Shown: positions 32,064 to 41,646, counted from the stretch's first letter. The stretch: DNA of 64,000 bases from DASTPP01 sp035762175 (GCA_035762175.1 DASTPP010000134.1:1-64000); one strand, 5' to 3'. Program-made: numbers and translations. The notes: a model not told the origin generated them from the letters alone.

Positions 32064-34022
32064 TCAAAGCTCGACCTGCATGCCGAGTTCGACCACCCGA
32101 TCGGGCGGGATGCCAAAGTACGACGTCGCCGAGCGCGCGTTGCGCGAGACGAAGGCGAAGAGCGCCTTGCGCCAGTGCGCCATGCCCCGCGCCTTCGAGG
32201 CGAGCAGGGTCTCGCGCCCCAGATAGAAGGTCACGGTCTCCGGGTCAATGGCCAGCCCGAAGATGGCGCAGGCCTCGAGCAGCGCCGGCACGTTCGGCGT
32301 CTCCATGAAGCCGAAGCGCGCGCTGACCCTGTAAAAGTTCTGCCCCGCCTCCTCGACCCGGATGCGCGAGCGCGGCGAGACGAAGGGCACGCGCTCGCTC
32401 AGGATCGAGAGCAAGACGACCTGCTCGTGCAAGACCTGGTTGTGCCGAAAGTGGTGCAGCAAGACCGGCGGCACGCCCCCGGGGTTGGCCGACATGAAGA
32501 CGGCGGTGCCGCTCACGCGGTGCGTCCGCAGCCGCTCGACCTCCTCGAGAAAGGCGCCGAAGGGCATCGCGCGCGCGACGAGCTGGTCGGCGAGCCGCCG
32601 CCGGCCCACCTTCCAGGTGGTCATCAGCGCGAAGATGCCCGACGCGATGAGCAGCGGCACCCAGCCGCCGTCGGCGATCTTGATGAAGTTGGCCCCGAGA
32701 AAGCTGAGGTCGAAGATCAAGAAGATCGCGACCAGGGGTAGCGCCTTCCAGGGGGCCCAGTTCCAGGCGCGGGTGACGACGACGTAGTAGACGAACGAGG
32801 TGATCGTCATCGCGCCGATGACGGCGATGCCGTAGGCGGCCGCGAGCCGGTCGGACGACCGGAAGGAGAGCACGAGCAGAAGGCAGAGCGCGCCCATCGC
32901 CGCGTTCACCTCGGGCACGTAGATTTGCCCCTCCTGCGTGCGCGAGGTGTGCACGATGGTGACGCGCGGGAAGTAGCCGAGCTGCACCGCCTGCCGCGTC
33001 AGCGAGAAGGCGCCCGAGATCATGGCCTGCGAGGCGACGACCGCCGCCATCGTCGCGAGCGCCACCATCGGGTAGAGCGCGGGGCGGGGCACGAGCGAGA
33101 AGAGCGGCGACTTGGCCGCGTCCGGGTCGGTCAGCACGGCGGCGCCCTGGCCCCAGTAGTTGAGCAGCAGGCAGGGCAAGACGACCGCGAACCACGCGAG
33201 GCGGATGGGCTTGCGCCCGAAGTGGCCCATGTCCGCGTAGAGGGCCTCGGCGCCGCTGATGCAGAGCAGGACCGAGCCGAGCACGAGGAAGCCGTGGTAG
33301 CCCGAGGACGCGAGGAAGCGCGCCGCGAAGAGCGGGTTGAGCGAGAAGAGCACGGCCGGGTGGCGCAAGATGCCGAGCACGCCGAGCACGCCGAGCGCGA
33401 GGAACCACGCGATCATCACGGGCCCGAAGATGACGGCGACCCCCGCCGTGCCCCGCCGCTGCATCGCGAAGAGCACGAGCAGGATGCCCACCGTCAGCGG
33501 CACGACGTGCCGCTCGAAGGCGTGGGTCGCGACGTTCAGGCCCTCGACCGCCGAGAGCACCGAGATGGCCGGGGTGATGATGCCGTCGCCGTAGAGCAGC
33601 GAGGTGCCGAAGAGCACGATCAGCACCACCAGGGGCGTCGAGGCGGCCGCCTTGCGCGCGCTCAGCGGCACGAGCGCGAGCAGCGCGAGCATGCCGCCCT
33701 CGCCCTCGTTGTCGGCGCGCAGCACGAACGTCAGGTACTTGCCCGAGACGATCATGACGAGCGCCCAGAACATGAGCGAGAGCACCCCGTAGACGTTCGC
33801 CTCCGAGATGGGGATGGAGTGCGTCCCGTGGAAGCACTCTTTGACCGCGTAGAGCGGGCTCGTGCCGATGTCGCCGTACACGACCCCGAGCGCGCCGAGC
33901 GAGAGCGACAGGAGGCCCCCCCCGTGCGCGTGCCCGTGCCCGTGCCCGGCCTCCGACCGCCGGGGCGCGGGCGGGTCTGCCCGCCCGGCCTCGACGCCCT
34001 TCGCCTGCGAGATGTCGGCCAC
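32064..34022 (-). CDS. kup: KUP/HAK/KT-family potassium uptake transporter
   Basis: 652 residues from GTG 34022. A His-rich start (HGHGHAHGG) precedes the family signature SLGALGVVYGDIGTSPLYAV. A further KUP segment is FGTSLLYGDGIITPAISVLS. About 12 membrane helices are followed by a soluble C-terminal domain of about 180 residues (FMSANPGGVPPVLLHHFRHN, FYLGRETLL). It imports K+ driven by the proton gradient. No regulator is adjacent. The frame is open further upstream but the sequence there is Arg/Pro-rich noise. Confidence 0.95.
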   Translation of the reverse strand: MADISQAKGVEAGRADPPAPRRSEAGHGHGHAHGGGLLSLSLGALGVVYGDIGTSPLYAVKECFHGTHSIPISEANVYGVLSLMFWALVMIVSGKYLTFVLRADNEGEGGMLALLALVPLSARKAAASTPLVVLIVLFGTSLLYGDGIITPAISVLSAVEGLNVATHAFERHVVPLTVGILLVLFAMQRRGTAGVAVIFGPVMIAWFLALGVLGVLGILRHPAVLFSLNPLFAARFLASSGYHGFLVLGSVLLCISGAEALYADMGHFGRKPIRLAWFAVVLPCLLLNYWGQGAAVLTDPDAAKSPLFSLVPRPALYPMVALATMAAVVASQAMISGAFSLTRQAVQLGYFPRVTIVHTSRTQEGQIYVPEVNAAMGALCLLLVLSFRSSDRLAAAYGIAVIGAMTITSFVYYVVVTRAWNWAPWKALPLVAIFLIFDLSFLGANFIKIADGGWVPLLIASGIFALMTTWKVGRRRLADQLVARAMPFGAFLEEVERLRTHRVSGTAVFMSANPGGVPPVLLHHFRHNQVLHEQVVLLSILSERVPFVSPRSRIRVEEAGQNFYRVSARFGFMETPNVPALLEACAIFGLAIDPETVTFYLGRETLLASKARGMAHWRKALFAFVSRNARSATSYFGIPPDRVVELGMQVEL

Positions 34023-34177
34023 GCGTTGTCTCCGTCGCTCGCCGCCCCGGCCGGGCCCCGGGGGGCCGCCGACGCGGCAAGGCGCACGGTACGGGCCGGC
34101 GCCCTCGGCCGCAAGCCTCACCACGCCCGGGCCGGGCCCGCTCCGCGCGCGCGGACGCGCCCGGGCTCGACGTCGAC

Positions 34178-35398
34178 TCACTCGCCCGGTGGCTTCGGGC
34201 CGCCCTGCGCCCCGCGGCTCCGCGCCCGTTCGGGCAAGCGGGCGAGGCGCTCGGCGGCGGCGCGGAGGGTCTCGTCGCGCTTGCAGAAGACGAAGCGGGC
34301 GTAGTCGACGGGGCGCTTGCCCTCGCAGAAGGCGCTCGGCGGGATGGCGGCGACGCCGACCTCGCGGGTGAGGAAGCGGCAGAAGTCGACGTCGTCGGCG
34401 AAGGGGTAGCGTCCGAAGCCGGCGCAGATGAAGTAGGCGCCGGCGACCGGGTAGGGCTCGAGGCCGACGTCGGCGAGGGCGCGGGCGAGCCGGTCGCGCC
34501 GGGCCCGCAGGGTGTCGCGCAGGCGGGCGATTTCGCCCTCGCCCTGCTCGAGCGCCTCGGCGCACGCGAGCTGCAGGGGGGTGGGGGCGGCGAAGGTGGC
34601 GAACTGGTGGACGCAGCGCAGCGCGGCGCTCAGGTCGGGCGGGGCGAGGGCCCAGCCGACGCGCCAGCCCGTGAGCGAGAAGGTCTTGCTCATGCTCGAG
34701 ACGGTGATGGTGCGCTCGGCCATGCCGGGCAGGGCGCTGATGGGCAGGTGCTCGCCCTCGTAGACGAGGTGCTCGTAGACCTCGTCGGCGACGCAGACGG
34801 CGTCGTGGCGGCGGCAGAGCGCGGCGACGGCCTCGAGCTCGGCCCGGGAGAAGACCTTGCCGGTGGGGTTGTGCGGGGTGTTGAGCACGACGGCGCGGGT
34901 CTTCTCGCCGAACGCCGCCGCGAGCGCGGCCGGGTCGAAGCCGAAGTGGGGCGGCGCGAGGCGCACGACGCGGGCGGTGGCGCCGGCGAGGGCGACGGCG
35001 GCGCGGTACGAGTCGTAGTAGGGCTCGAAGAGCACGACCTCGTCGCCCGGGTCGCAGAGGGCGAGCAGCGCGGCGAAGACCATCTCGGTGGCGCCGCAGC
35101 CGACGGTGACGCAGGCCTCGGGGTCGTAGTCGGGGCCGGCGGCGCGGGCGCGCGCGCGGGCGACGGCGCGGCGCAGCGCGGGGGCGCCGGGCGAGGGGGC
35201 GTACTGGCCCTGGCCGGCCTCGACGGCGCGGCAGGCGGCCCGCTTGACGAGCTCGGGCCCGTCGAAGTCGGGGAAGCCCTGCGCCAGGTTGACCGCCCCG
35301 GCCTCGGCGGCAAGAAGGGTCATTTCGGTAAAGATCGTCGTGCCGAAGCCGGCGAGCTTGCGCGTCAGGCGCGGCCTACCTTCACCCGGACCAGCCAT
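34178..35398 (-). CDS. PLP-dependent aminotransferase, class I/II
   Basis: 406 residues of fold type I. Motifs are NLAQGFPDFDGPELV, the NTPHNPTGKVFS loop (173-184), the pyridine-N ligand Asp in VADEVYEHLVY (205) and the Schiff-base lysine K238 in SSMSKTFSLTGWRVGW. The pattern is closest to the kynurenine/methionine aminotransferase branch (YbdL/KAT type). The exact amino donor is not determined. It is a single gene divergent from the next one. Confidence 0.9.
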   Translation of the reverse strand: MAGPGEGRPRLTRKLAGFGTTIFTEMTLLAAEAGAVNLAQGFPDFDGPELVKRAACRAVEAGQGQYAPSPGAPALRRAVARARARAAGPDYDPEACVTVGCGATEMVFAALLALCDPGDEVVLFEPYYDSYRAAVALAGATARVVRLAPPHFGFDPAALAAAFGEKTRAVVLNTPHNPTGKVFSRAELEAVAALCRRHDAVCVADEVYEHLVYEGEHLPISALPGMAERTITVSSMSKTFSLTGWRVGWALAPPDLSAALRCVHQFATFAAPTPLQLACAEALEQGEGEIARLRDTLRARRDRLARALADVGLEPYPVAGAYFICAGFGRYPFADDVDFCRFLTREVGVAAIPPSAFCEGKRPVDYARFVFCKRDETLRAAAERLARLPERARSRGAQGGPKPPGE

Positions 35399-35611
35399 CG
35401 GGCCACCTTAGGCCGCTTTTCGCCCGCGTTGAAGGGGCCGAGCGGCCCCCCGGCGGGGCGGGGCGCGGGGGGGGGCGGGCGGGCGACTTCCCCCTCGCCT
35501 CGACGCGGGGGACGAAGTAGCGTACGCGCCGCGCCGGCCCGTGCCGCGGCCCCCGCGGGCCCGGGCCCCGCTCGTGCCCCCCGCCACCGCCCCGAAGCCC
35601 CCCCGCCTGCC

Positions 35612-36163
35612 ATGATCCGTACCCTTCAGCTTTCTCGAGAGGCCATCGCTTTCCTCGCCGTCACCGGCGTGCTCTCGGTCGCGTACCTGGGCCTGAACAC
35701 GGGCGACAAGGGCCCGCGCTCGCAGCCCGTGGCGCCCACCTTCAGCGTGGGCAAGACGATGGACGTGAGCATCACGCTCATCACGGCCGACTCGCTCCGG
35801 CTCGCGTGCGCGTCCGACGACGCCTTCGGCAACGCCCACTGCGCCTTCAAGTACAACGGCGAGCGCTGGGAGAGGGGCCAGGGCGAAGAGATCATCGCGC
35901 CCTACATGACGGTCGAGAACCAGTTCTTGCTCGTCGCCGACCTCTTCAAAGAGCCGGCGCTGCAGAAGCGGCTGCAAGAAGAGCCGCCCCAGGGCAAGGT
36001 CGACGAGCTTCGGCGCTTCAACGCCCACTGCAAGCTGAAGGTCGAGCACAAGCTCGGCCGGCTCAAGGTGCGCTGGGACAACCCGCCGCGCGGGGCCTGG
36101 GGCGATCACGACGACGCGAACTGGTTCGGCCGCGTGTCCGACTGCACGGTCACCGACTCCTGA
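35612..36163 (+). CDS. membrane-anchored or secreted protein of unknown function
   Basis: 183 residues. An N-terminal uncleaved helix or signal (AIAFLAVTGVLSVAYLGL) precedes a soluble domain with five cysteines. It includes MDVSITLITADSLRLACASD, CAFKYNGERWERG, APYMTVENQFLLVADLF and CKLKVEHKLGRLKVRWD. No family recognised. It is followed 17 bp later by the SDR gene and may be co-transcribed with it. Confidence 0.75.
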   Translation: MIRTLQLSREAIAFLAVTGVLSVAYLGLNTGDKGPRSQPVAPTFSVGKTMDVSITLITADSLRLACASDDAFGNAHCAFKYNGERWERGQGEEIIAPYMTVENQFLLVADLFKEPALQKRLQEEPPQGKVDELRRFNAHCKLKVEHKLGRLKVRWDNPPRGAWGDHDDANWFGRVSDCTVTDS

Positions 36164-36180
36164 GCGCCGAGCCCGAGCCC

Positions 36181-37011
36181 ATGGCCTACCGCTCGCCCAT
36201 GTTCGCGCCCGGGCTCTTCGCCGGGCAGGTGGTGCTCGTCACGGGGGGGGGCACGGGCATCGGGCTCGCCGCGGCGCGCGAGTTCGCCGCGCTCGGCGCG
36301 CGCGTGGCCATCGCCGGCCGCAGCGAAGACAAGCTCGCCGCGGGCCGCGCGGCGCTCGAGGCCGACGGGGCCGAGCCCTTCGCCCGGACGTGCGACATCC
36401 GCGAGCCCGAGGGGTGCGAGGCGCTGGTCGACGCCGTGCTCGGGCGCTTCGGCCGGCTCGACGTGCTCGTCAACAACGCCGGCGGGCAGTTCCCCGCGCC
36501 GGCCGCGCAGATGAGCCCGAAGGGCTTCGACGCGGTGGTGCGCAACAACCTGAGCGGCACCTTCTACATGACGCGCGCGGCGGCCACGCGGGCGATGCTG
36601 CCGGCGCGGCGGGGGCGCGTCGTCAACGTCATCGCCAACGTCGCGCGGGGCTTCCCCGGCATGGCGCACACGGGCGCGGCGCGCGCCGGCGTCGACAACC
36701 TGACCAAGTCGCTCGCGCTCGAGTGGGCGCCCTCCGGGCTGCGCGTCAACGCGGTCGCGCCCGGCAACAACATCCGCTCGAGCGGCACGGCGCAGTACGG
36801 CGAGGCGCTGCTCGAGGCCGCGCGGCGCGCGACGCCGCTCAAGCGCCTCGGCACGCCCGAAGAGGTCGCGCGCGTCATCGTCTTTCTGTCGTCCGACCTC
36901 AACGACTACGTCACCGGGTGCACGTACTACGTCGACGGCGGCCAGGCGCTCTGGGGCGACATCTGGCCCATCGACGAGCCGGCCCCGGCCGGCGCCGCGT
37001 CCGAGCCGTGA
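36181..37011 (+). CDS. SDR-family oxidoreductase (PECR/2,4-dienoyl-CoA reductase-like)
   Basis: 276 residues. Rossmann motif TGGGTGIG at 21-28, NNAG at 98-101, and a long match to the peroxisomal trans-2-enoyl-CoA reductase pattern (TGAARAGVDNLTKSLALEW). The usual catalytic YxxxK reads D172-N-L-T-K176, so the Tyr is replaced by Asp; the Ser position is also not obvious. Either the enzyme works with a modified mechanism or it is not a classical reductase. The substrate could be an enoyl-CoA; this is only suggested by similarity. Its stop overlaps the GTG of the following gene (GTGA). Confidence 0.85.
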   Translation: MAYRSPMFAPGLFAGQVVLVTGGGTGIGLAAAREFAALGARVAIAGRSEDKLAAGRAALEADGAEPFARTCDIREPEGCEALVDAVLGRFGRLDVLVNNAGGQFPAPAAQMSPKGFDAVVRNNLSGTFYMTRAAATRAMLPARRGRVVNVIANVARGFPGMAHTGAARAGVDNLTKSLALEWAPSGLRVNAVAPGNNIRSSGTAQYGEALLEAARRATPLKRLGTPEEVARVIVFLSSDLNDYVTGCTYYVDGGQALWGDIWPIDEPAPAGAASEP

Positions 37012-39158
37012 GCCCGAGCGACTTCGAAGGCGGCGGGGGCCCGCCCGCGCGCGCCGCCGCCCGCACGCCCCCCGAGCCGGCCGCCCCGCTCGCCCCGGCC
37101 CCGGCGCCCCCGCCCTCGGCGCCCCCGCCGCGGCCGGGCGCGCTCGCGCGGCTGCAGGGGCTCTTGCGCGACTATTTCGTCGGCGACGACCCCACCTTCT
37201 GGGTGGCGATGGTGCCGCTGCTCGCGGCCTCGGCGCTGCTCTACACGCGCTCGCTCACCACGAACTTCATCTTCGACGAGCAGGAGGCCCTGCTCGCCAA
37301 CCCCTACGTCCACGGCAAGGGGCTCGGCTGGCTCGAGGCCTTCCGGCGCGACTTCTGGGGCCTGCCGCCCGAGCGCAGCGTCGGCTCCTACCGCCCGGTG
37401 CCGAACCTGGTCTGGCGCGCGGTCTGGTACCTGTCGGAGCGCCCCTGGCTGCACCACTGGGTGAACGTGCTCCTGCACGCGGCCAACGGCGCCCTGCTGA
37501 CGCTCGTCGTGCTGCACGCGACGCGGCGGCGCGGCCTCGCCTGGCTCGCCGGCGCCGTCTTCACGGGCTGCGCCGTGCTGACCGAGGCGGTCAGCGGCGT
37601 CGTCGGCATCGCCGACGTGCTCGGCGGCATGGGCGCGCTGCTCGCGCTGCTCGCGCTCTACTGGCCGCTCTGGGCCATGCCCCTCGGGGTCGCGGGCGCG
37701 ACGCTGCTCGGGCTCTTCTCGAAAGAGAGCGCGCTCGTGTGCGTGCCGCTCGTGCCCTACGCGGCCCTCGTGCTCGCGCCGCTGACCCACCCGCGGAGGC
37801 CCCTGCGCCTCGCCCGCGCGGCGGCCGCCTTCGCCGCGGCCGCGCTCGCCTTCGTCGCGTACGTCGAGTTCCGCAAGCGCGCCTTCCCCGCCCCGATCGA
37901 CGAGGCGCTCCGGCACGCGCCGCCGCCGGGCTCGGGGCTCGGGCGCCGGGCGGCGCACGCCTTCCTCGTCTGGTTCCACCAGCCCGCGCTGCCGCGCGAC
38001 CCGCTCAACAACCCGCTCATCCACGCCGACCTGCCGCACCGGGTCGCCGGCGCGCTGCGCGTCTACTGGCGCGGGCTCACCCAGGTCGCCGTGCCCCTCA
38101 CGCTCTCGGGCGACTACTCGTCGCCGCAAGAGCCCGCGCCCGCCGAGGTCGTCTTCCCCGAGAGCGTGCTCGGCGCGCTCGCCCTCGCCCTGCCCCCGCT
38201 CGTGTCGCTCGGGCTCTGGGTGCGCACGCTCGTCGCGCGCCGCGCGCTCGCCGCGCCCCCGCCGCCGGCCGACGGCGACGCGTCCTCGGGCGGCTACCGC
38301 GACCCGGCGGCCGCCCGCCCCGCCCCGCCGCCCGACTTCCGCCGCCGCTACGGCGCGATGTCCGTCGTGGCCGTCGGGCTCATGTGGGTCGCGATCAGCT
38401 ACTTTCCGCACTCGAACATCCCCGCGCTCTTGCCCACGGTGCGCGCCGAGCGCTTCTGGTACTTCCCCGCCATCGGCTCGTCGATGGTGCTCGCCGCCTT
38501 CTTCGCCTGGCTCTACCACCGCACCCGCACGGTGCTCGACGGGGCGCCGGCGGTCGGGCTCGCGGCGCTCTTCTTCACCTTCCAGGGCGGCAAGGCCTAC
38601 GAGCACAGCACCCACTACCGCGACGACCTGACCTTCTGGACGGCCGCGCGCGCCGCCGTGCCGAACAGCGCCAAGGCCCACCTCAACTACTCGGTCATGT
38701 GGGGCGCGCGCGGGCGGCTCGACATCCGCCTCGAGTCGAACCGCCGCGCCCTCGAGCTGGCGCCCGAGTGGCCCATGGCCCACGTCTACCTCGGCGACAC
38801 CCTCTGCCGCATGAAGCGGCCCCTCGAGGCCTGGCCGCACTACGCGCAAGGGTTCAAGATGGCGCAGAACGACCCGAACCTGCTCGCGCTCGGCCTGCAA
38901 TGCTTGTGGGACGAAGTCGTGCCCGCGCCCGAGCCGAAGCCCGACCAGCCGCGGCCCGAGCCCGGCCAGAAGCCCGAGCCGCCGGCCACGACGCGGGCGC
39001 TCTTGCGCTACGAAGACGAGCTCCGGCAGATGGCCGACGAGCGCCCCGGCTCGTGGCTCGCGTACCTCGTGCACGACGTCCTCGCGAACGGCGAGAAGAA
39101 CAACGGCGTCGATCCGAAGTACCGCCCGCGCGGCTACAACGAGGGCCCGAAAGACTGA
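37008..39158 (+). CDS. TMTC-like membrane glycosyltransferase with TPR region
   Basis: 716 residues from GTG 37008, overlapping the SDR stop. After a Pro/Ala-rich start come about ten or more membrane helices and then a soluble C-terminal part. The first loop has TTNFIFDEQEALLANPYVHG and SYRPVPNLVWR, the DUF1736/TMTC and PMT-like first periplasmic loop with its acidic residue. The tail contains TPR-type units (NSAKAHLNYSVMWGARGRLD, EWPMAHVYLGDTLCRMKRP). TMTC proteins are O-mannosyltransferases that use dolichyl- or polyprenyl-phosphate mannose. A bacterial homologue may glycosylate secreted proteins. Confidence 0.82.
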   Translation: MSPSDFEGGGGPPARAAARTPPEPAAPLAPAPAPPPSAPPPRPGALARLQGLLRDYFVGDDPTFWVAMVPLLAASALLYTRSLTTNFIFDEQEALLANPYVHGKGLGWLEAFRRDFWGLPPERSVGSYRPVPNLVWRAVWYLSERPWLHHWVNVLLHAANGALLTLVVLHATRRRGLAWLAGAVFTGCAVLTEAVSGVVGIADVLGGMGALLALLALYWPLWAMPLGVAGATLLGLFSKESALVCVPLVPYAALVLAPLTHPRRPLRLARAAAAFAAAALAFVAYVEFRKRAFPAPIDEALRHAPPPGSGLGRRAAHAFLVWFHQPALPRDPLNNPLIHADLPHRVAGALRVYWRGLTQVAVPLTLSGDYSSPQEPAPAEVVFPESVLGALALALPPLVSLGLWVRTLVARRALAAPPPPADGDASSGGYRDPAAARPAPPPDFRRRYGAMSVVAVGLMWVAISYFPHSNIPALLPTVRAERFWYFPAIGSSMVLAAFFAWLYHRTRTVLDGAPAVGLAALFFTFQGGKAYEHSTHYRDDLTFWTAARAAVPNSAKAHLNYSVMWGARGRLDIRLESNRRALELAPEWPMAHVYLGDTLCRMKRPLEAWPHYAQGFKMAQNDPNLLALGLQCLWDEVVPAPEPKPDQPRPEPGQKPEPPATTRALLRYEDELRQMADERPGSWLAYLVHDVLANGEKNNGVDPKYRPRGYNEGPKD

Positions 39159-39460
39159 GGGGGGCCGCCGACGCGCCGTCGGCGTTGCCCGACGAGCGCG
39201 CTCGGGCGAAGTCCGAAAAGGGCCGCCGTCAACCGCGCCGCACGGCCCCGGCGGCAACGGCGGGATACAACGCGCGGGGGCGCGCGGCGCGGCGCGGCCG
39301 GGCGCGGGCCGCGCGGGCGCGCCCGGGCCGGCGGAAGAGTTCGGGCTCGCTCCTTGCTTTGCCGAGAAGGCGAACGCGGCGCGCCGGCGCGAGCGGCCGG
39401 GCGCCAGAAGATCTTCCCGCACCCTACCGTAGAAAGTGGCGCCGCCCGAGGGCCGACCCC
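39159..39460. other. intergenic region, nothing specific
   Basis: 302 bp of very GC-rich sequence. One possible hairpin (GCCCGACGAGCGCGCTCGGGC, 39187-39207, given as one stem-loop) has no following T-run. The last 60 bp are less GC-rich and probably contain the promoter of the next gene, but no boxes are clear. Confidence 0.4.
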
Positions 39461-41005
39461 ATGCTTTCGTTCATGACGTCTTTTCTGCGGGCCCTGCCCG
39501 CGCTCCTGGTCGCCCTCGTGCTGGCCGGCTGCGGCTCGATGAGCGACTTCGACCAGCCCGAGGTGCCGCCGCCCCCGCCGCCGCCCGCCTCGGTCGCCGT
39601 GAGCGCGAGCGCGACCGCCGAGGGCGACGCGGCCGCGGCCGACGAGTTCGAAGACACCGACCCGAGCGCGCTCACCGACTTCCAGGCGACGCTCGAGCCC
39701 TACGGCAGCTGGGCCGACGACGCGACGTACGGCACGGTCTGGGTGCCGCACGCGCACGTCGTCGGCAGCGACTTCTCGCCCTACGTCACGGCCGGCCACT
39801 GGGCGCACGACGCGAACGGCGAGTGGCTCTGGGTCAGCGACTACGACCCGACCTTCGGCTGGGTCGTCTTTCATTACGGGCGCTGGGTCTATACCGGCGG
39901 CCGCGGCTGGGTGTGGGTCCCCGGGCGCCGCTACGCGCCCGCCTGGGTCGTCTGGCGCGTCGGCGACCCCGGCTACGATTACGTCGGGTGGGCGCCGGCG
40001 CCGCCGCTCTTTTACTGGCGCAACCGCTCGTTCTTTTACTTCTCGACGTACCCGTACAACCCGTACGTTTACTGCCCTTCGACGTACGTGTTTCACCACA
40101 ACGTCTATCACCACGTCGTCACCGGCCCGAGCGCGGGCGACGTCGGCCGCCGCACCCACGTCTACTCGCGCCCCGAGGCCGGCAACCAGGGCCACGCCTA
40201 CACCCGCCCGTCGCGCGGCCCCGTGCTCGGCGAGCACGTGCCCGCCACGGTCAAGCCGAGCGTGCGGCCCGCCTTCGAGCCCGAGCGGCGCGCCTTCGCG
40301 TCCCCCTCCGGCATGGGCCGCCGCCCCCCGAGCGTGACCCCGGCGGGCGAGGGCGGCGACCGGCCCGCCGTGGCCTCGCCGAGCGTCGGCCGGCCCCGCA
40401 CCGCCCCGGCGAGCGAGAGCCCCGACCCGCGCCCGCGCGTCAGCTCGCCCGGCGAAGGCGCGGGGCGGCCCCGGGTCGACCCGGCCTTCGGCGGCCGCGG
40501 CGTCGGCGACCCTTCGCCCCGGCCGCGCGTCTTGCCCGCGTCCGTCGAGCGCCCGACCACGCTGCCCTCGGTCGGCTTCCGCGACCCGCCCGCGGCCGGG
40601 CGACCCGCGCCCTCACGCCCGAGCTTCGAAGGCCCCGGCTCATCCCCCCGCGTCGACCTGGCGCCCTCGCGGCCCTCGCCCGCCTTCACCTCGCCCTCGC
40701 CGCGGCCTTCCTTCTCGTCGCCCTCGCCGTCGCGGCCCTCGTTCTCGTCGCCCTCTCCCTCGCGCCCTTCGTTCTCGTCGCCCTCGCGCCCCTCGTTCTC
40801 GTCGCCGTCGCGGCCCTCGTTCTCGTCGCCGTCGCGCCCTTCGTTCTCGTCGCCGTCGCGGCCCTCGTTCTCGTCGCCCTCGCGCCCTTCGTTCTCGTCG
40901 CCATCGCGGCCTTCGTTCTCGTCGCCGTCGCGGCCTTCGTTCTCGTCGCCCTCGCGCTCGTCGTCGCCCTCGCGCCCTTCGTTCTCGCCCTCGCGGCGGC
41001 GCTGA
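39461..41005 (+). CDS. lipoprotein with Tyr/Trp-rich domain and Ser-Pro-Arg repeat tail
   Basis: 514 residues. Signal peptide with lipobox LAGC. The mature domain has repeated WVP/YGRW motifs: LEPYGSWADDATYGTVWVP, FHYGRWVYTGGRGWVWVPG and WVVWRVGDPGYDYVGWAP. These are like the DUF6600-type envelope proteins of myxobacteria. A low-complexity half follows, ending in about 12 units of PSFSSPSR. No catalytic function is evident; a surface or matrix role is likely. ATG 39461 is used; ATG 39473 also gives a good signal peptide. Confidence 0.83.
   Translation: MLSFMTSFLRALPALLVALVLAGCGSMSDFDQPEVPPPPPPPASVAVSASATAEGDAAAADEFEDTDPSALTDFQATLEPYGSWADDATYGTVWVPHAHVVGSDFSPYVTAGHWAHDANGEWLWVSDYDPTFGWVVFHYGRWVYTGGRGWVWVPGRRYAPAWVVWRVGDPGYDYVGWAPAPPLFYWRNRSFFYFSTYPYNPYVYCPSTYVFHHNVYHHVVTGPSAGDVGRRTHVYSRPEAGNQGHAYTRPSRGPVLGEHVPATVKPSVRPAFEPERRAFASPSGMGRRPPSVTPAGEGGDRPAVASPSVGRPRTAPASESPDPRPRVSSPGEGAGRPRVDPAFGGRGVGDPSPRPRVLPASVERPTTLPSVGFRDPPAAGRPAPSRPSFEGPGSSPRVDLAPSRPSPAFTSPSPRPSFSSPSPSRPSFSSPSPSRPSFSSPSRPSFSSPSRPSFSSPSRPSFSSPSRPSFSSPSRPSFSSPSRPSFSSPSRPSFSSPSRSSSPSRPSFSPSRRR
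40700..41003 (+). repeat. 24-bp coding repeat (PSFSSPSR units)
   Basis: Tandem 24-bp units such as CCCTCGTTCTCGTCGCCGTC plus four more bases, encoding PSFSSPSR, with some units of 30 bp (SPSPSR). The number of units is likely to vary between strains by slippage. Because the unit is a multiple of three, all six frames are open here. Confidence 0.88.
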
Positions 41006-41058
41006 AGGCCCGAAGGCCGCCCCCAACCACCCACGCCTCGCTACGACCCCCGGTCGCC

Positions 41059-41646
41059 ATGCTCGCCCAACGACTCGCCCCCCTGCTCGCGGCACCGCTG
41101 CTCTTGGCCACGACCTCGTGCATCGTCGACCCCGACCCGCCCGAGCGGGTCTATCACCCGGCGCCCGCGCCCCCTCCGGCGCCGCCCCCGCCGCCGACCA
41201 CGTCGACGGTCAACATCGCGACCGGCCAGACGCTCAACGCCGAGGGCGGGCAAGGCGCCGGCGTGCTCGTCGAATACCTCGGCGAGGGCCAGTGGTACGT
41301 CTGGACGGTGTGTGACACCTTCGTGACCGGGCTCGTTTGCTCGTACGACATCACCCTGGCGCTCGAGCCGAACGCCTCGTTCGTCTCGGTCGTCGACGAG
41401 CCGGCCGACGCCGACGGCAGCAACGTGGCGGGCGCCGGCGCCACGCAGACCTCGCTCCTCTTCGGCACGCGCACCGAGGTCGACGGCGTGCTCGTGCGCG
41501 TCGGGCCGCCCGGCGCGCCGCTCTTCGTGCGCGCCACGCTCGACGGCAAGCTCGACCCCGACGTCGTGTTCTGGGTCGACGAGGCCGGCGCGGTGCGCCA
41601 CGGCTCGCCCACGAACCCGCTCTGGTTCGCGCCGACGGTGCCCTGA
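41059..41646 (+). CDS. lipoprotein with pre-peptidase-like beta domain
   Basis: 195 residues. The signal peptide has a loose lipobox (ATTSC), then a Pro-rich linker (PAPAPPPAPPPPPTT). The beta-rich domain contains NIATGQTLNAEGGQGAGVLV, GQWYVWTVCDTFVTGLVCSY, VVDEPADADGSN and VRATLDGKLDPDVVFWVDE. This reads like an envelope binding domain. No close family recognised. It is separated by 53 bp from the upstream lipoprotein and may be in the same operon. Confidence 0.75.
   Translation: MLAQRLAPLLAAPLLLATTSCIVDPDPPERVYHPAPAPPPAPPPPPTTSTVNIATGQTLNAEGGQGAGVLVEYLGEGQWYVWTVCDTFVTGLVCSYDITLALEPNASFVSVVDEPADADGSNVAGAGATQTSLLFGTRTEVDGVLVRVGPPGAPLFVRATLDGKLDPDVVFWVDEAGAVRHGSPTNPLWFAPTVP

Noticed and set aside
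32064..34565. A longer kup product starting near 34565
   Set aside because: The extra 181 codons are Arg/Pro/Gly-rich with no similarity to KUP N-termini and overlap the aminotransferase gene.
40700..41003. Possible CRISPR array
   Set aside because: Units are contiguous with no unique spacers and lie in frame within a lipoprotein gene.
40198..41034. A minus-strand frame with acidic GDENEGRD repeats
   Set aside because: It is the complement of the PSFSSPSR coding repeat; repeat units of 24 bp keep every frame open.
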